From: Cucumis sativus
Lineage: Eukaryota; Streptophyta; Magnoliopsida; Cucurbitales; Cucurbitaceae
Length of the DNA stretch: 64,000 nucleotides
Assembly (NCBI RefSeq): GCF_000004075.3
Contig: NC_026659.2
Span: forward strand, 744,001-808,000
Reading direction: 5' to 3'
A program made the position numbers and the translations under genes. The notes beneath the pieces are model-generated. The model did no database searches, was not told the DNA's origin, and saw only the letters and a list, made by a program, of their open reading frames with translations. Below, piece by piece: positions 24,023 to 36,574 of this stretch (positions within the stretch are counted from its first letter, which is position 1; each line of letters opens with the position of its first letter).

Positions 24023-25814
24023 GTATATTCATCATTTTGGGTGTTTTTTTCTTCTTCAATTTCTTGGTGGTTTAGTTTTTGAGAGATTATGTTCATTATT
24101 TCATTATAAACCCAATGAAGTTATATATGTTTCTTTAATTGTGAATTTAAGGCACTATTCAATGCATGTTTCAATTATTATTATTTTTTCCCTTTTTATT
24201 TGTGCAATTGTCTAGTTGGGATTTGGATTTGGGATTATTATTATTATATGTGTGTGTATAATAATGAGCTGTTTGTAGTTGGGAGTAATTCCTTTAGATT
24301 TATGTTCATTATGGTTGGAATTTATTGCTTTAGCCTAAATTAACCCTTCTTCTAGTTGATTGTGTGGTTGGGAATTATATTTAATTTAGCTTTCTTCTTC
24401 TTCTTCAAAAGGGTATTGTTTTGTTTTGGTAGTTTTTAGATTATTGATATACGAACCCTTTTTTGAGGTACTAATTAATCCAGCTAGCTAATTAATTGAC
24501 TTCTCTAGAGGTGTCCTTTTGAAACAAAGCCATTAATTTAAAACAAATAGTTGATTGTTCACGCTCTCTGTTTGATAACATATTTTTCTTTTGGTTCTGA
24601 TCTGTTTTTTTATAATTATATTTAGAAACACCAGTAGTTTTCATCCATTGTTCTATCTTATGAAAATGTTTTTAAAAACCAAGAAAAAAAACATCAGTAG
24701 GGCTTTAATTAGTCCATCTGTGCTAAGAGCCTTGCATCGTTTTCTTTTCTTTATTATCAGTTAAGCTTTCATTTTTTTTTTCCTGATTTTCTTTGTTTGC
24801 TTTAAATTTGAATTGATTATTATCAATGTTTAGAAAATATAATGTATCTGGTGAAAGTTGGTTTTGAAGTTCTTCATCATCTATAGATGAAATCATTCAT
24901 TTTCCTAGAGAAATACTTAGGGTTAAATTATACTTTTAGCTCCTTAGGTTTAAATACTTCATCATTTTGATTCCTGTACTTGTTTTACCATAGTTAAAAT
25001 CCTTTAGCTAAAGCTTACTTTTATAAATTTGATGTTTTAGGGCTACCATGACTACTAATTGTATTTAATAAAGATTTTATATACAAGCACATTTCTATTT
25101 TAATGCAGGAATGAGTTTTCAGTTAGGTTAGATTTGAAAAAAAATGTTCTTATTGAACAAATATTGGAGTGTTATTGATAGATTTTGTTGAATTTTTTTC
25201 ACCCATAACTTGTTTCCCATGTTGGTTTTTCTTTTTCTTTTTGGGTTAATTTTACTAATGATAGAGGGGCACATTTGTAAGTATAGAAATTGATGTTGGA
25301 AGTCTATTGACTCAAAATATAATTCATTTATATCATTTGGAACTTACTTTTCCAACTGATATTCAAAAGCTTGCATTATTTGACCACAAATCTTTTCCAT
25401 GGTTGATGAATAATTTGATTTATGCAACCATTTACATTATGGTATATATATGTGATTTGTAATTAGTTTTAGTACTCATAAAAAGTAGTATAATAATTAA
25501 TTGTCTAAAACCTGGGTTCAACAGATAAGATAAATAATTATTATTTCAAGTGTTTATGGTTTGAGTCCTGATTTTGTTAGCAATATACTAAAGGGATCCG
25601 TAGATGCAAATTCTCTGATATCTCAGTCATTGTTAAACAAAAATAAAAAACAAGAAAGACAGAAGAAAACAATGTAATTAATTGGTTTTTTCCTTTCTAA
25701 GTTTGAAATGTATCACAATATATACTTAACATGATGTTTTCAAATTCAAAAATATTGAAGAAGTTTGGATGTTTGACGGTTTTTTTTCATCTTTCTTTTT
25801 ATAACAATATACAG

Positions 25815-25960
25815 AGTATGAGGGATCAGTGAGTGTGTCCGGATATCTCAGCTAGGATGATACATCCTTATCATATCTTCATCATACCTCGCCTCCAACA
25901 AAAGGGATTTTCATTGCGAGGAAAAGTTCAATATATACATCGGAAGCTCGTAAAAGAGAT
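25815..25960. repeat. Possible interspersed repeat, copy 1
   Basis: A GC-richer tract (GGATCAGTGAGTGTGTCCGG, then ATATCTCAGCTAGGATG) that stands out from its AT-rich surroundings. It shares the ATATCTCA-C/G-CTAG core with the tract at 30905-31075. It probably derives from a retroelement; no ends were found. Confidence 0.3.
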
Positions 25961-28900
25961 ACAAAGAGACTAGAAGAAAGTCACAATCCAGCTAAGGGCT
26001 ATAGTAGTGACATCATAAATTTTATTGTCATGTCAATATTACTATCCATCGAGAAAAGGTTGGGTGATTGTTGTTAACCAATTTTATTTTTGAATATATA
26101 TTAACATGGTATTAAATTTAATTGACATGCCGATACTTTTACGTTTTTATGAGTCTAATATTGACTTGAGCTCGAGTGAAAGTCATCATCATGCAAAAGG
26201 TCATGAAACACATACAAAAAAAAAAAGAAAAACTATCATGAGTATAAAATAAATAGTAACAAACGTTTAGATTTGTTTTAATTTTTTTGAATATTATTTA
26301 TGTTAATTAAAATTTTAAAATGATTTTCTATAGATTATGAGAAATATTCATTGATGTCGATATTTTATTATATTTCCATCATATGTCTATAATTGAGATA
26401 TCGACATTTGTTTAGTAAAATATTACTTGAAAGAAGAATCCTTAGATGCATATGAATGGATTCAATGTAAACTACTCATCATCAACATTTTTTTAAACAA
26501 GATAATACTAAAGGAAGGGATCATTGGTATTTTAAACCTGGATTAAATCGAATCATTTAGGGTTAGAAGAAGTTCAAATTCTGTTTTGATCATCTTAAGT
26601 TCTTAAACAGAACTTAAGAAAAAGAATCCATTTTATTTCCAAAGCTTCATAATGTCTATTTATTTTATACAAGCATAACATCTATTCTAGTCGTATACAC
26701 ATTTATGTTATATATTTACGAGTTCGACTTTACAATTTAGATATGTGTACTATATGTATAATTCATCTAACCCTAGAGACTCTCCTACATAATTTGTATT
26801 ACCTAATGTTGCACTTTAATAAATAAATTGGTCTATCTCTTTGTCGGTAAAGGTAACTAATACAGTGTAATCAACTAATGTAAACCATACAAATATATGT
26901 GTGTCAATCTTTACTATTTAAGTTTTTTTCGTTTTCTAATTTATCGATTTCATACAAAAACGAATAACCTATTTTGGAGAATGTTGATGCAATAATAGCT
27001 TGATTGGCGTTTAAATTCATGCAATTAATTCCTTATGATTTTACTCCACTCTAGCATAGCATTTATGAACAATAATTTAGAAACTTGTGTGGTAAAAAAT
27101 TAAGTATACATAATTAAGGGAACTTCACTAGTTTTTAAGAGCCAAAAGAAAACCATATATTATAAATACATCACGTCAATTAAAAACATTCGATCTAATC
27201 TAAATGATCTATACATCTTTTCATAATCGAATTTGATTCTTCATTTAACTTTGCGGCCAACAAAATTCCCTCCTACCATTGCATTGAAATTTGTTATCTT
27301 TCACTTTCTCTCTATAGGAAATTGTACTTTAAATGTTTTTTTTATTTTTTTTGAAAAAAGAGAGAGAGAGTAAGATCGGTTCTTTTCTAGTGATCAAATG
27401 GTATATAGTTTCTTTTTCCTTTTAGGTTTTGGGGGGCATTTTCATTACATGTTGATTTCTCCATGATTTGGAACAAATGGTGAGAACATAAAGTGGTACA
27501 TAAAAAGATATGAAAGTTAATGGTGGGATGATGCATTATGACAACAACATATGAAGATTAATTAACCTTTTATAGGTATTTCATTTTTAATTATTTGATC
27601 CCTAATTAAGTTTGTTAATAAGTTTTAACAATTAGTTCTCGAAGTGACCTAAGTTTAGGTGGAATTGGCCGCTATGTTTAAGCATATCAATAAGTAGGAA
27701 AAAGGATTTCCTTGATAAATGGCAAACGAATCGAAAAGAGCTCAACTTGAGAATAGAAATAATCAATTTAAGAATGAGTAATAATAAATTGACTATCTTT
27801 AATTTTGCACTAATTGACACGTTGAAGATTCAATCTTCATGTCAATGTCTATAACTCTTGTAATTAAAAAACAAGAGTAAGTAGATTACCATCCTTCTTT
27901 AATGTTTATTGCCAAACTATATTTTATAATATGTTTATATACGCATTTATATAGCAATGCCACTATTGAATGCTTTTAAACCATTAGAAAAATATAGGAC
28001 ACAAAATAAATTCAAACTACAAAATTTATTATACACTTTTTAAAGTTTAAAGACTCAACTTTTAATATACGTATATTTGAAGAGGAAACAACAAAGAGTG
28101 CTTTAATTAATATGCAAAAGATGATCACAATGGCTAGGCTAAAGGAAAGCTCCTAATTTAGAGTTATGGCAGTAACCTTTTAAAATGTTATAGACAAGTG
28201 ATCAATCCGTTCAAGAACGAAGGATTACACTAATTGAGAATCGAAATATTCGTAAACGAGTTTCCTTCTTTTAAGTTAGAGATTTGATCATCGTTTCTAT
28301 AATAATTGTAGAAAAGAACAAGAAAAGAGAACAAGAAGAAAATTGTCATTTCTAATATTTATTGCCAAATTATATATATATGAATAAAGTGATAAAGAAA
28401 ATATTAAAATCATAGCTTTAGACAGTTTTAAAGGTCTATATGTAAGGAGAATGTTCAAGTATTCATATATACGACGCAAAATAGAAAGTTGAAAATTTTA
28501 ATTGACACGCTTTTTAAAGTTTGTATATCAAATAGACACAAGCTAATTAAAATGTTGAGGACTAAACTTGTAAGATAACTTTGTTTATTGTTCAAAGGTA
28601 GGCTTGTAGAAAGTATGATAGCTAGGAGAAGCAAGACGATCAAGCGCATACCGTACGCACACAACACAAAATCAATAGCTCTAGATTACCAAAAAAAACA
28701 TTGAGTTTGGTTTAAAGCAAGATTATTGAGGCCACAAAGAAGAAAATGGCATATTTCTGTGATTGATTATATATCCTTAGCAAAAAACTTTTGTACCAAA
28801 AAGGGTGAGAGAAGAAATTATAACTGTCCCAAACACCATATCTCTGTCAGCTTTGAGGGCAAAATCATTGCTTTTCCCCAACTCTTATTTTGAAAGAGAC

Positions 28901-30149
28901 TGAAGAAACCCAAAAACAAAAACCCACACACTTTCCCAATACTCTTTCAAAATTATTTGGTTCATCTTTTTTGGCTTTAATTATTATTATTAGATCATCG
29001 TTTTAAAAAAAATAAAAATAAAAGAAAAACCACAAATTTCACACAAGTACAAAAAAAGATGGAGCAGTGGAAGACAGTGAAATTAAACCCTATTCTCTTT
29101 ATTTATCAATGAAGAACTTGCATTAGTTTATTACCCAACCTTCCTAGCAGCTTTTTTGGACTTAGAAAAAAAACTTAGCATGTGACCAAATAATTGATAT
29201 GCAATGAGAAACTAACACCACTATTTTTGATTGTTATATCTTGGTCATTTTTGTGCAACACATTAAATGTGTCTTTTCTTTTTAATCATTGGTATATATC
29301 TTTTATAAAATAAAGGGGGGGCTTTGTTAGGGATCTTAATCATAATAATTATTATTTAGGAAAAAAATATATGGTTGTAATTTGATTGGTTATTTGGTTT
29401 GGTAAAGGTCATAATAATGAGAGAGATTTGAAGTTTGTGATGTGAAAAGAACCCATGTTGTAGTGCAAGTTGGGTACAATGATGCCCTAGGTCTTTTTAA
29501 GAGCTTGTTTTTGGAAAAATAATAGTGGAGCATAATGGGTAAAGGACAAATAGTCCTTTTTATTTTATTTTTTTAGGGTTAGGGTTTTCTTTTTCTCTTC
29601 AACACACAATATAGTGAAGGTGTATTCCTTTTTTTGTTACCTCCTAAAACCATTTTCAGTATTTATAAATAATTACTCTCCCTAACTATTATCTTCTATC
29701 GACCACATCTTGTAAATAGACGGTGTAAATTATACCAATCTAAAGTTGCTAAAAGTATTTACAAAATGTAGCAAAATTTTATATCCTTATGAACAATAGA
29801 TATTGATAAACACCGAAAATATTTTATTTAATTTCAAAATCATTATATGGTTGAGCAATAACTTTGTCCTTAAAATACCAAATAAAAATTAATAAAAAAC
29901 CAATTCTATATATATTAATTGAAACTACCTATGTAGATTTTTTGTACTACTTTTTATTAAAAAACTATATGGATTAATTATGTATGATTAATTTAAGTTT
30001 TTAAACTAAAGGGATGTTAAGTTACACTGGCTAATTTATTGCTTTATATATAATTAACGATTTGAGAAGAAATAATTAATTTTCAAGTTTTTTATAGAAT
30101 TAAAATGTAAGTTTGTTTTTATTAATTAATTTCTGTGGTAATGGAAGGG

Positions 30150-30199
30150 ACTAATTAAGAAAAGTTGTTCTTGATAAGAGCCACTAATTAAGAAAAGTT
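30150..30199. repeat. 17-bp direct repeat pair
   Basis: ACTAATTAAGAAAAGTT occurs exactly at 30150-30166 and again at 30183-30199. Confidence 0.7.
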
Positions 30200-30904
30200 A
30201 AAATGTTATTAATTAACATTAAAAAGCTGACTCTAAAAGTTAATTACTTGTAATATTAAATGTTGATTACCATAGACTTTACACCATGCTAAAACATAAA
30301 TAACTTTTTTCTAGACGGTAGGTAGCATTGAAAAAATCTGATCAAATTTTTCTTAGATTTTTTAGACAATAAGTTCGTTTAAATTGATTTTTTTTAAGTG
30401 TTTGTAAACATTTTTCTTATCCATAAACATTAATTGGAATACTTCAAAAGTTGATCTCTCAACATATTCTTATTAGTTATTTACTTAAAAGATAAATAAT
30501 TGTTTCTCTCCTTTATTTAAATTCTAAAAAAGCAAACTGTTTTTATATAAACAATTAAGGGGCATGTTATTTAATTTTTTTTATTATATCTAAGTATTTA
30601 AAAATAAATTAATCCAGATATAATTGATCGCATATATGATTAACATATTGGTTAAATATTAAATATATGATACTTTCTAATTAACTTTGTACTAAAAAAA
30701 ATACATAAAACGTTTTAACTCCTTTTATCTAAATTCCTAAATACATTTTAAAAAGAAATTATAATTTAAAAACTGACAAGTATATTAGTAGAGACTTTAT
30801 AAAATTAAAATTTTATTATATACATATTTTAAAATTGGAGAAATGCAATCATAAATTCATATGCCAAGCAAAAATTTGCATATGATTGAATGTAGCTCAA
30901 AGAT

Positions 30905-31075
30905 TTTTTTTTGAAAGGAAAATGTATCTAAATATCTCAACTAGTTATGGCATCTACTCCGATCCATTTTTTAACAAAATACAAAAGGTAGAGGGACCGG
31001 GAACTACATCGAATTTTTTTTCTTCCAAAATAAATACCAGAGGTATAGAGGGGACCAAGAAGTGCACAAGAGCAT
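30905..31075. repeat. Possible interspersed repeat, copy 2
   Basis: This tract carries AAATATCTCAACTAG followed by CATCTACTCCGATCC, then two purine-rich GAGGGACC and GAGGGGACC blocks. It appears related to the tract at 25815-25960 in the ATATCTCAACTAG core. No open frame of known type is present. Confidence 0.3.
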
Positions 31076-33539
31076 CTATTCCATTTTCAAAGTTCGTAGC
31101 TTAAGTTTTTACCTATATGTTTATATATTTTTCTTCTCTTCAACAATAGTAATATAATTGAATTATACATTCACAACTTTTTGGTATGAGTTACATTCAC
31201 CTATAATACAGTTGTTGTACGTTTTTTACAATAACACAAAAGGAAAAAGGGGATTTGAATATATTTAAACTAGATTGACATATCTCTAGCACCATCATCA
31301 TGTCCAACGGAATATCATTTGTTTTTTCTTTAGAAAGATGAATTATCAAAAGATCAATGAAATATCTCAATTAAGCTAACAAATGAAAAAGAGGAACAAA
31401 TGCACAATATAAAGATCTACTTAATACAAAATTGAAAGTTTTTTGTTTTATTAAACACCTATCTTATATTTAATATACTAATTAAAATTTAAAAATTTAG
31501 AACATTTGTCGAACCCCTATTAAACATAAAATTGAAAGTTCATAAAAAGTGTAAAGAAAAGGTACATAGATACTTCATCAAACTATGATATTTTTCGAAA
31601 TCTTAAAAACTAAACTTATAATTTAACGTAAAACTAACATTTTTTTATAAAATAATTTAATATGGCATATGTGGTAAGAAAAATTGATTACATGGTTTGA
31701 TATACTCTTTACATTTATTGTCAATAATGTGTGGATGGGGAAGTAGTGTATGGCGTGCTCCTTTAGCCACCAAACAATATTCATTCACATTGCCAAAATT
31801 GATTAATGTCAATTAGTTTAATTTAATGCATACACCACTCTGCTGAGGGGTACCCCCAAATAATTCACAAACCCTTTTATTTCTTCTTCTTTTTCCTCAT
31901 CTGATCTTTCTCAAATAAAGATACATGAAATTCAACTCATACAATTAATCAGTACTAGGGTATTAAATATCTGTTGGTTGGTGATATTTTCATCCATGTT
32001 TTTATATTTTTTATAGATTTGATATCATCGATGTGGAGAATGAACCGACGTTTTCATTATATCCTAAAAAGAATCTATATTTCTAGACCATCTTTTTTAT
32101 TTGTACGTGTCATCTATCCTTATGCAATAATCATAGTCTCGTTTAAATTTGATCCAACGACGCGGAGGAATTCGTAAAAAGTGTCCACAAAACGTCAAAA
32201 ATAAAATTATGAAATATCATTTTAAATAATGGTAAATTTTTTAGAATATATAAATAATATTAATTATTATAAGTTTGCACATATATCCATGTAGAAATTT
32301 TTGTGAAGTTTGAAACATCTAACATTGTTTTTGTAAAATTGAGAGCGGCATCCACATTTATCAAACAAGACCTAAGTTATTTTCACACACAATAATGATT
32401 GAGTTCACATATGCTTTTAGAGTTTATAGTGGGATGAAGACGTTAAAGATGTGTCAAACTAATTGAGATATTAATGTGCAAAAACTAGACGATCTCTCGA
32501 ATCAATGATTTCTTGTTAAAAAAACACACACAGTGATTGAGTTCACATATGTGAGAATTGTATGAACAAAGTTAAAGATGGAATGTATTTAAGCTAAAAC
32601 GAACTTAACTCAACTACATGTATGATAGCATTGTAGCAGGTGTGTTAGCAACGAAAATAAGGTATATATGGGTGTGGAATATCCAATGTATTGTACTGAA
32701 AAAAGGGGGAGGTATTTAATGGCCACACAAATCAATAAATCAATAACAAACCACTGACATATCTTAACTTGGGGTTTTAAAATATCTTCTTTTTTCTTGT
32801 TTGGAGTTTTGTAAGCAGTAAAGAGAAAATGAAGGGAAAGGCAATTGGTTTGGATGGACCACTCCTTCACATTTACATCTCTTTTTAGCTCTCTTTTTTT
32901 TCCCTTCACACCAAACACAAGAAAGAGATGAGAGAAATGGTAAAGAATTTTGGCATACACACACATATATATTGTTTATTAGTTTGATTCTGTTATTGTA
33001 TAGAGTACGACTTCCTCATGACAGAAATCTAAGAGAGAGGGAAGGGATCAAGAACAAACAAAAACACCCAACAAAACAAAACCCTTTTGGATCCCTAGTT
33101 TTGGACAACGAGTTGTCTCTATTTTTACGATGATATGATATTATTCATTTCTGTGTTTAATAAATTCGTATAATTTTACGATAGAAGCTTTTGCAAGGAG
33201 AAGTTTAAATTATATACTTTGGACAAAAGCAAAAACAAAATGTCATTTTAGTTTCTTATTTTAAAACTTTAGGGTAATAAATGAAAATTAAACTCAAATG
33301 ACGAACTAAAACTGTAATATGTTTTGAAACGTAATGAGTAAATAAAAACATTAGAGGTGTCAACATTACTGTATATTCAATACAATTTAAAATTTGTACC
33401 CTATTTAACAAAATAATTTGGATTTAATAGATCTAAAATCTCCATGAAATAACAAAACTGCTTCATTGATAATTTTTGGTGTTGCGACAAAGATGAAGTC
33501 GACAAGCAAACAAAACATAAACAGTAATTAAAGAACTAC

Positions 33540-34030
33540 ATTAGGATTTATGTGGTTCACTCATAGTATGTTTGCTATGTCGACGAGTAGAGAGAGAAAA
33601 ATTCCATTATTAGAAGGAAATATCTTATAATACAAATACAAAGACGTCGATGGGAGTAAAAAATGGTAATTTTACATATGACATATCCCTCTAAACCCTA
33701 GGTTAAGAATAGTAAATAACATACAAAGCTTACACAAATTGCAACTTCAAAACATTCTAACAAATGACAAGCGAGGACCTTTGACATTCTAACATATGAA
33801 TTCGACATTAACAATGGGAGGTGAATACACATTTCCACTAAAAAATAAGTAACATAACAAAAAGTTTCAACATCTTTGATTAAAAAGCATAAAATGTGCT
33901 TTATGTACGAACCATTGACATCGAAATGTTAGCAATAGTTTCATCGACATTTTCATAAAATTGAAACTTCGACATCATCGTAGACGTTGTTGTCTTTAGT
34001 CAACATATACAAGACTGTTGGCATCTCCAA
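33540..34030. repeat. Possible transposon relic
   Basis: The phrase TTATGTGGTTCACTC followed by TATGTCGACGAG resembles a sequence common in plant repeats, where a TGGTTC block precedes a CTACGTC block. The following 400 bases carry several CATCGACAT and ACATTCTAACA-type sub-repeats. No terminal repeats or coding domain were found. Confidence 0.25.
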
Positions 34031-36574
34031 CTAAAGAGAATCAAAGTATCAAAAGAAAGAAAAAATGGTGGTGTAGGGGTCTAGGGAAGTATATAGGAAA
34101 GCTAGGGTAGGGAAGAAGTGGAGAAGGGGGGGCTTGGTTTGGTTTTTATGTTTGAGACAGTGCATTTAACAATGACAGTGCAAAGCGTGGCAGCCGATCC
34201 CATAAATCAATAATTATGATTCAATATATATAATGCAAATCTATATATATATACATATAAAGCTTCATATGAAAGTGACCTATCATCTTCCTCCCATATC
34301 CATCACCAGAAAAAAGGAAAAACCCTAATTTTTCCAAAGAATGGAAACTTTTTTGATTAAAAATTTGAAATTTTTTCTTGGTTTTGTTTAAAGCTGGGAG
34401 CAGCAAAGTTCTGTTCTGACCCATTTGAAAAAAAAGGGGTTATTAATTAATGCTTGATGAAGAACTCAAATATTTCTTTTGGTATTGTTAATTTAATTTT
34501 TGTGTGTTATATATCCCAAAACTCCCCTTTCCTTTTTGGTCACTGTCCCTTCAAAGTTGGGGCACCCCCTCCTTCAAAAATGATGAAAATGGACCATTTT
34601 ACTTCTAGGGTTTGGACCATTTATTATTATTATTATCTGGTCTATGTTTTATTCATACTCCTTTTGATTTTTAAAATTTTTTAAACTCTTTTTATAATGA
34701 CACTATGCTATTTCCAATCTTAATTCATTACTCTTTTCCATCTCTCTTTTTGTGTTTGTTTGTTCTTTTTTTCTAATGAAGAACACTGGTTTGTTATGAA
34801 CTCTTCAACTTCCCCTTCATTTTTGGTACTTCTCAATGACTTTCTAAATCTTGCTTTTACAAACTTGCTTCTTTAATATATATTATATATATTGTAGTTT
34901 GCTTGAGGCTTTCAAGACAACTTTTAATTGCATTCTTTTTGTCCTATTTTATTGGGGAGAGATCGTAAGAGCATTTCCACGAAGGCTTGTGACTCTGGTT
35001 TTATTTTTCTTTTTTCAGTAATATGCAGTTAATATCATAGTTTAGATATAATTTCAAAATAGTTAAATGACTAATAATTAGTTTTTCAAAGAAATGGTTG
35101 TTTCCATTGTAATACTCTAGAACAGATACTTATGAGTTTCTAAAATTAATTATTAATGATTGCTATGATTTTATATCTTAAAATCAACCGATGAATACAA
35201 GTCTAATGACTTCTAAAAGCTAGAATAGTTGAAAGGTCATGTCACGAAGTTGGCTTTCCTCGTGAATTTTAGCCTTCATACCTCCAAATTCTGTATAGAA
35301 AATGTTTATATATATTGAAAATGCAAAACTACACAACATAAAATAAAGAATGTCTTGTTTATCATTATCAAAAGTCAATCTATGAGCGTAGCTTAGTTAG
35401 CTAATGTGATATTAGAGTTCTTAAAGCCAAAAAAATATTCCTTAAAAGTAGTGTTTGGTCTCAAAATGATGAATCAAATAGATACTATGTATCTTCAAAA
35501 GGCATGCAAATCGAAGGTTCAGTAGGGTTAATATTTGTAACACCCTCATCATATATCTCAATCTCAAAATCATCAATTGAGTAGCAAGGGAATGATCTCA
35601 AAAGATCACAAAAGAAGCAAATACAAAATTGAAATCCAGTAGGGCTAGAGAGAAAGCCCCAGACGAAGATCAAGAAGACAAAATAGCTAAATTAACGAAA
35701 GTACAATGGTGTTGTACTTTAATCTGTGAAGAAATTAGATTGATATGATCAACAAACAAATGATATCGAGGGGTTAAAAAATGTATCCAATTATCAAACA
35801 AGACATTGCATTTTTGCCACTCAAACCTAGTTGAAGCAATAAGTTACAACATATCGAGCAAGGAGAGAAACATTTTTATTAGAAAGAATGTTATAATTGT
35901 AAGCAAACAATCAAACATGCCGAAAAAAAAAATAGATTTTACCAAGATATTCTCTTCTACTTAATCAATCGTTCGATGCGTTGAATAATAGATTCGTGAC
36001 ATTCCAAACGTGAATAATAAGATATTAGTTAATGATTAATACCTTACCTGCGTGGCATAGTTCATATTTAGTGAATTAAAATAAGTTAAAAAAGACAGAC
36101 CATCATCCAAAGGAAGAGAAACTCAAAAACTTTCAACAAAATTTCTCAATAATTTGAAGGAAAAAAAATTAACTTAGAAACCATTTTCAACCTCAAAACT
36201 TCCAGCAATTTACTAAAAATTAAATACTATGTCATGCAAGTTTCTGATCATCAAACAATTAAAACATTTACTAAGAGGGAAGGAAATTAATTGAATAACT
36301 AATTTTAGGTTCCAAAATTAATTTTGTTTTCTCAAAGTTGTTATAAAATTAAATTGATTTTAAAAAACAGAATAAATGTTTAACATAATTGATTGTTTCA
36401 ATAGGAATTATATATATATATATATAAATAACTAAGTTCTCTTCTTCCTCTGACATAAATTGTACAAAAATACAAAAGAAAAGGAAAACAATTTCTCCTT
36501 TGTTTTTATTTAAGTATGTAATAATTTATGTTTAAATTAATAAATAGGGACCCCCACCCCCTCCCCCATATCCT

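Larger units (their letters stand above)
23236..36574. other. Large gene-poor interval downstream of NGATHA
   Basis: About 13 kb without a recognised gene. The first part is probably NGATHA 3' UTR, possibly with an intron, given the strong pyrimidine tract at 23877-23918 and a TAG acceptor-like site at 23953-23955. Contents: (TC)n at 23877-23918; (CAT)7 at 24001-24022; two related repeat-like tracts near 25815-25960 and 30905-31075; a 17-bp direct repeat at 30150-30166 and 30183-30199; a possible transposon relic at 33540-34030; a short open minus-strand frame at 35485-35673 of unknown nature. The rest is AT-rich filler. Confidence 0.45.

Noticed and set aside
31730..31870. Possible miRNA precursor
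   Set aside because: I looked for common plant miRNA sequences here and elsewhere (miR156 to miR408, miR482 and miR2118) and saw no mature sequence with a complementary arm.
32610..32966. A 118-codon minus-strand frame
   Set aside because: No recognisable domain. Composition is that of AT-rich and CT-rich non-coding sequence translated by chance.
35380..35440. tRNA-like phrase GCGTAGCTTAGTTAGCTAATG
   Set aside because: It lacks a matching acceptor stem, anticodon arm and T-loop, so it is not a tRNA gene.
35485..35673. Minus-strand 62-codon frame with mixed composition
   Set aside because: It has some protein-like acidic character but no flanking exon and no family match that I recall; possibly a transposon fragment.
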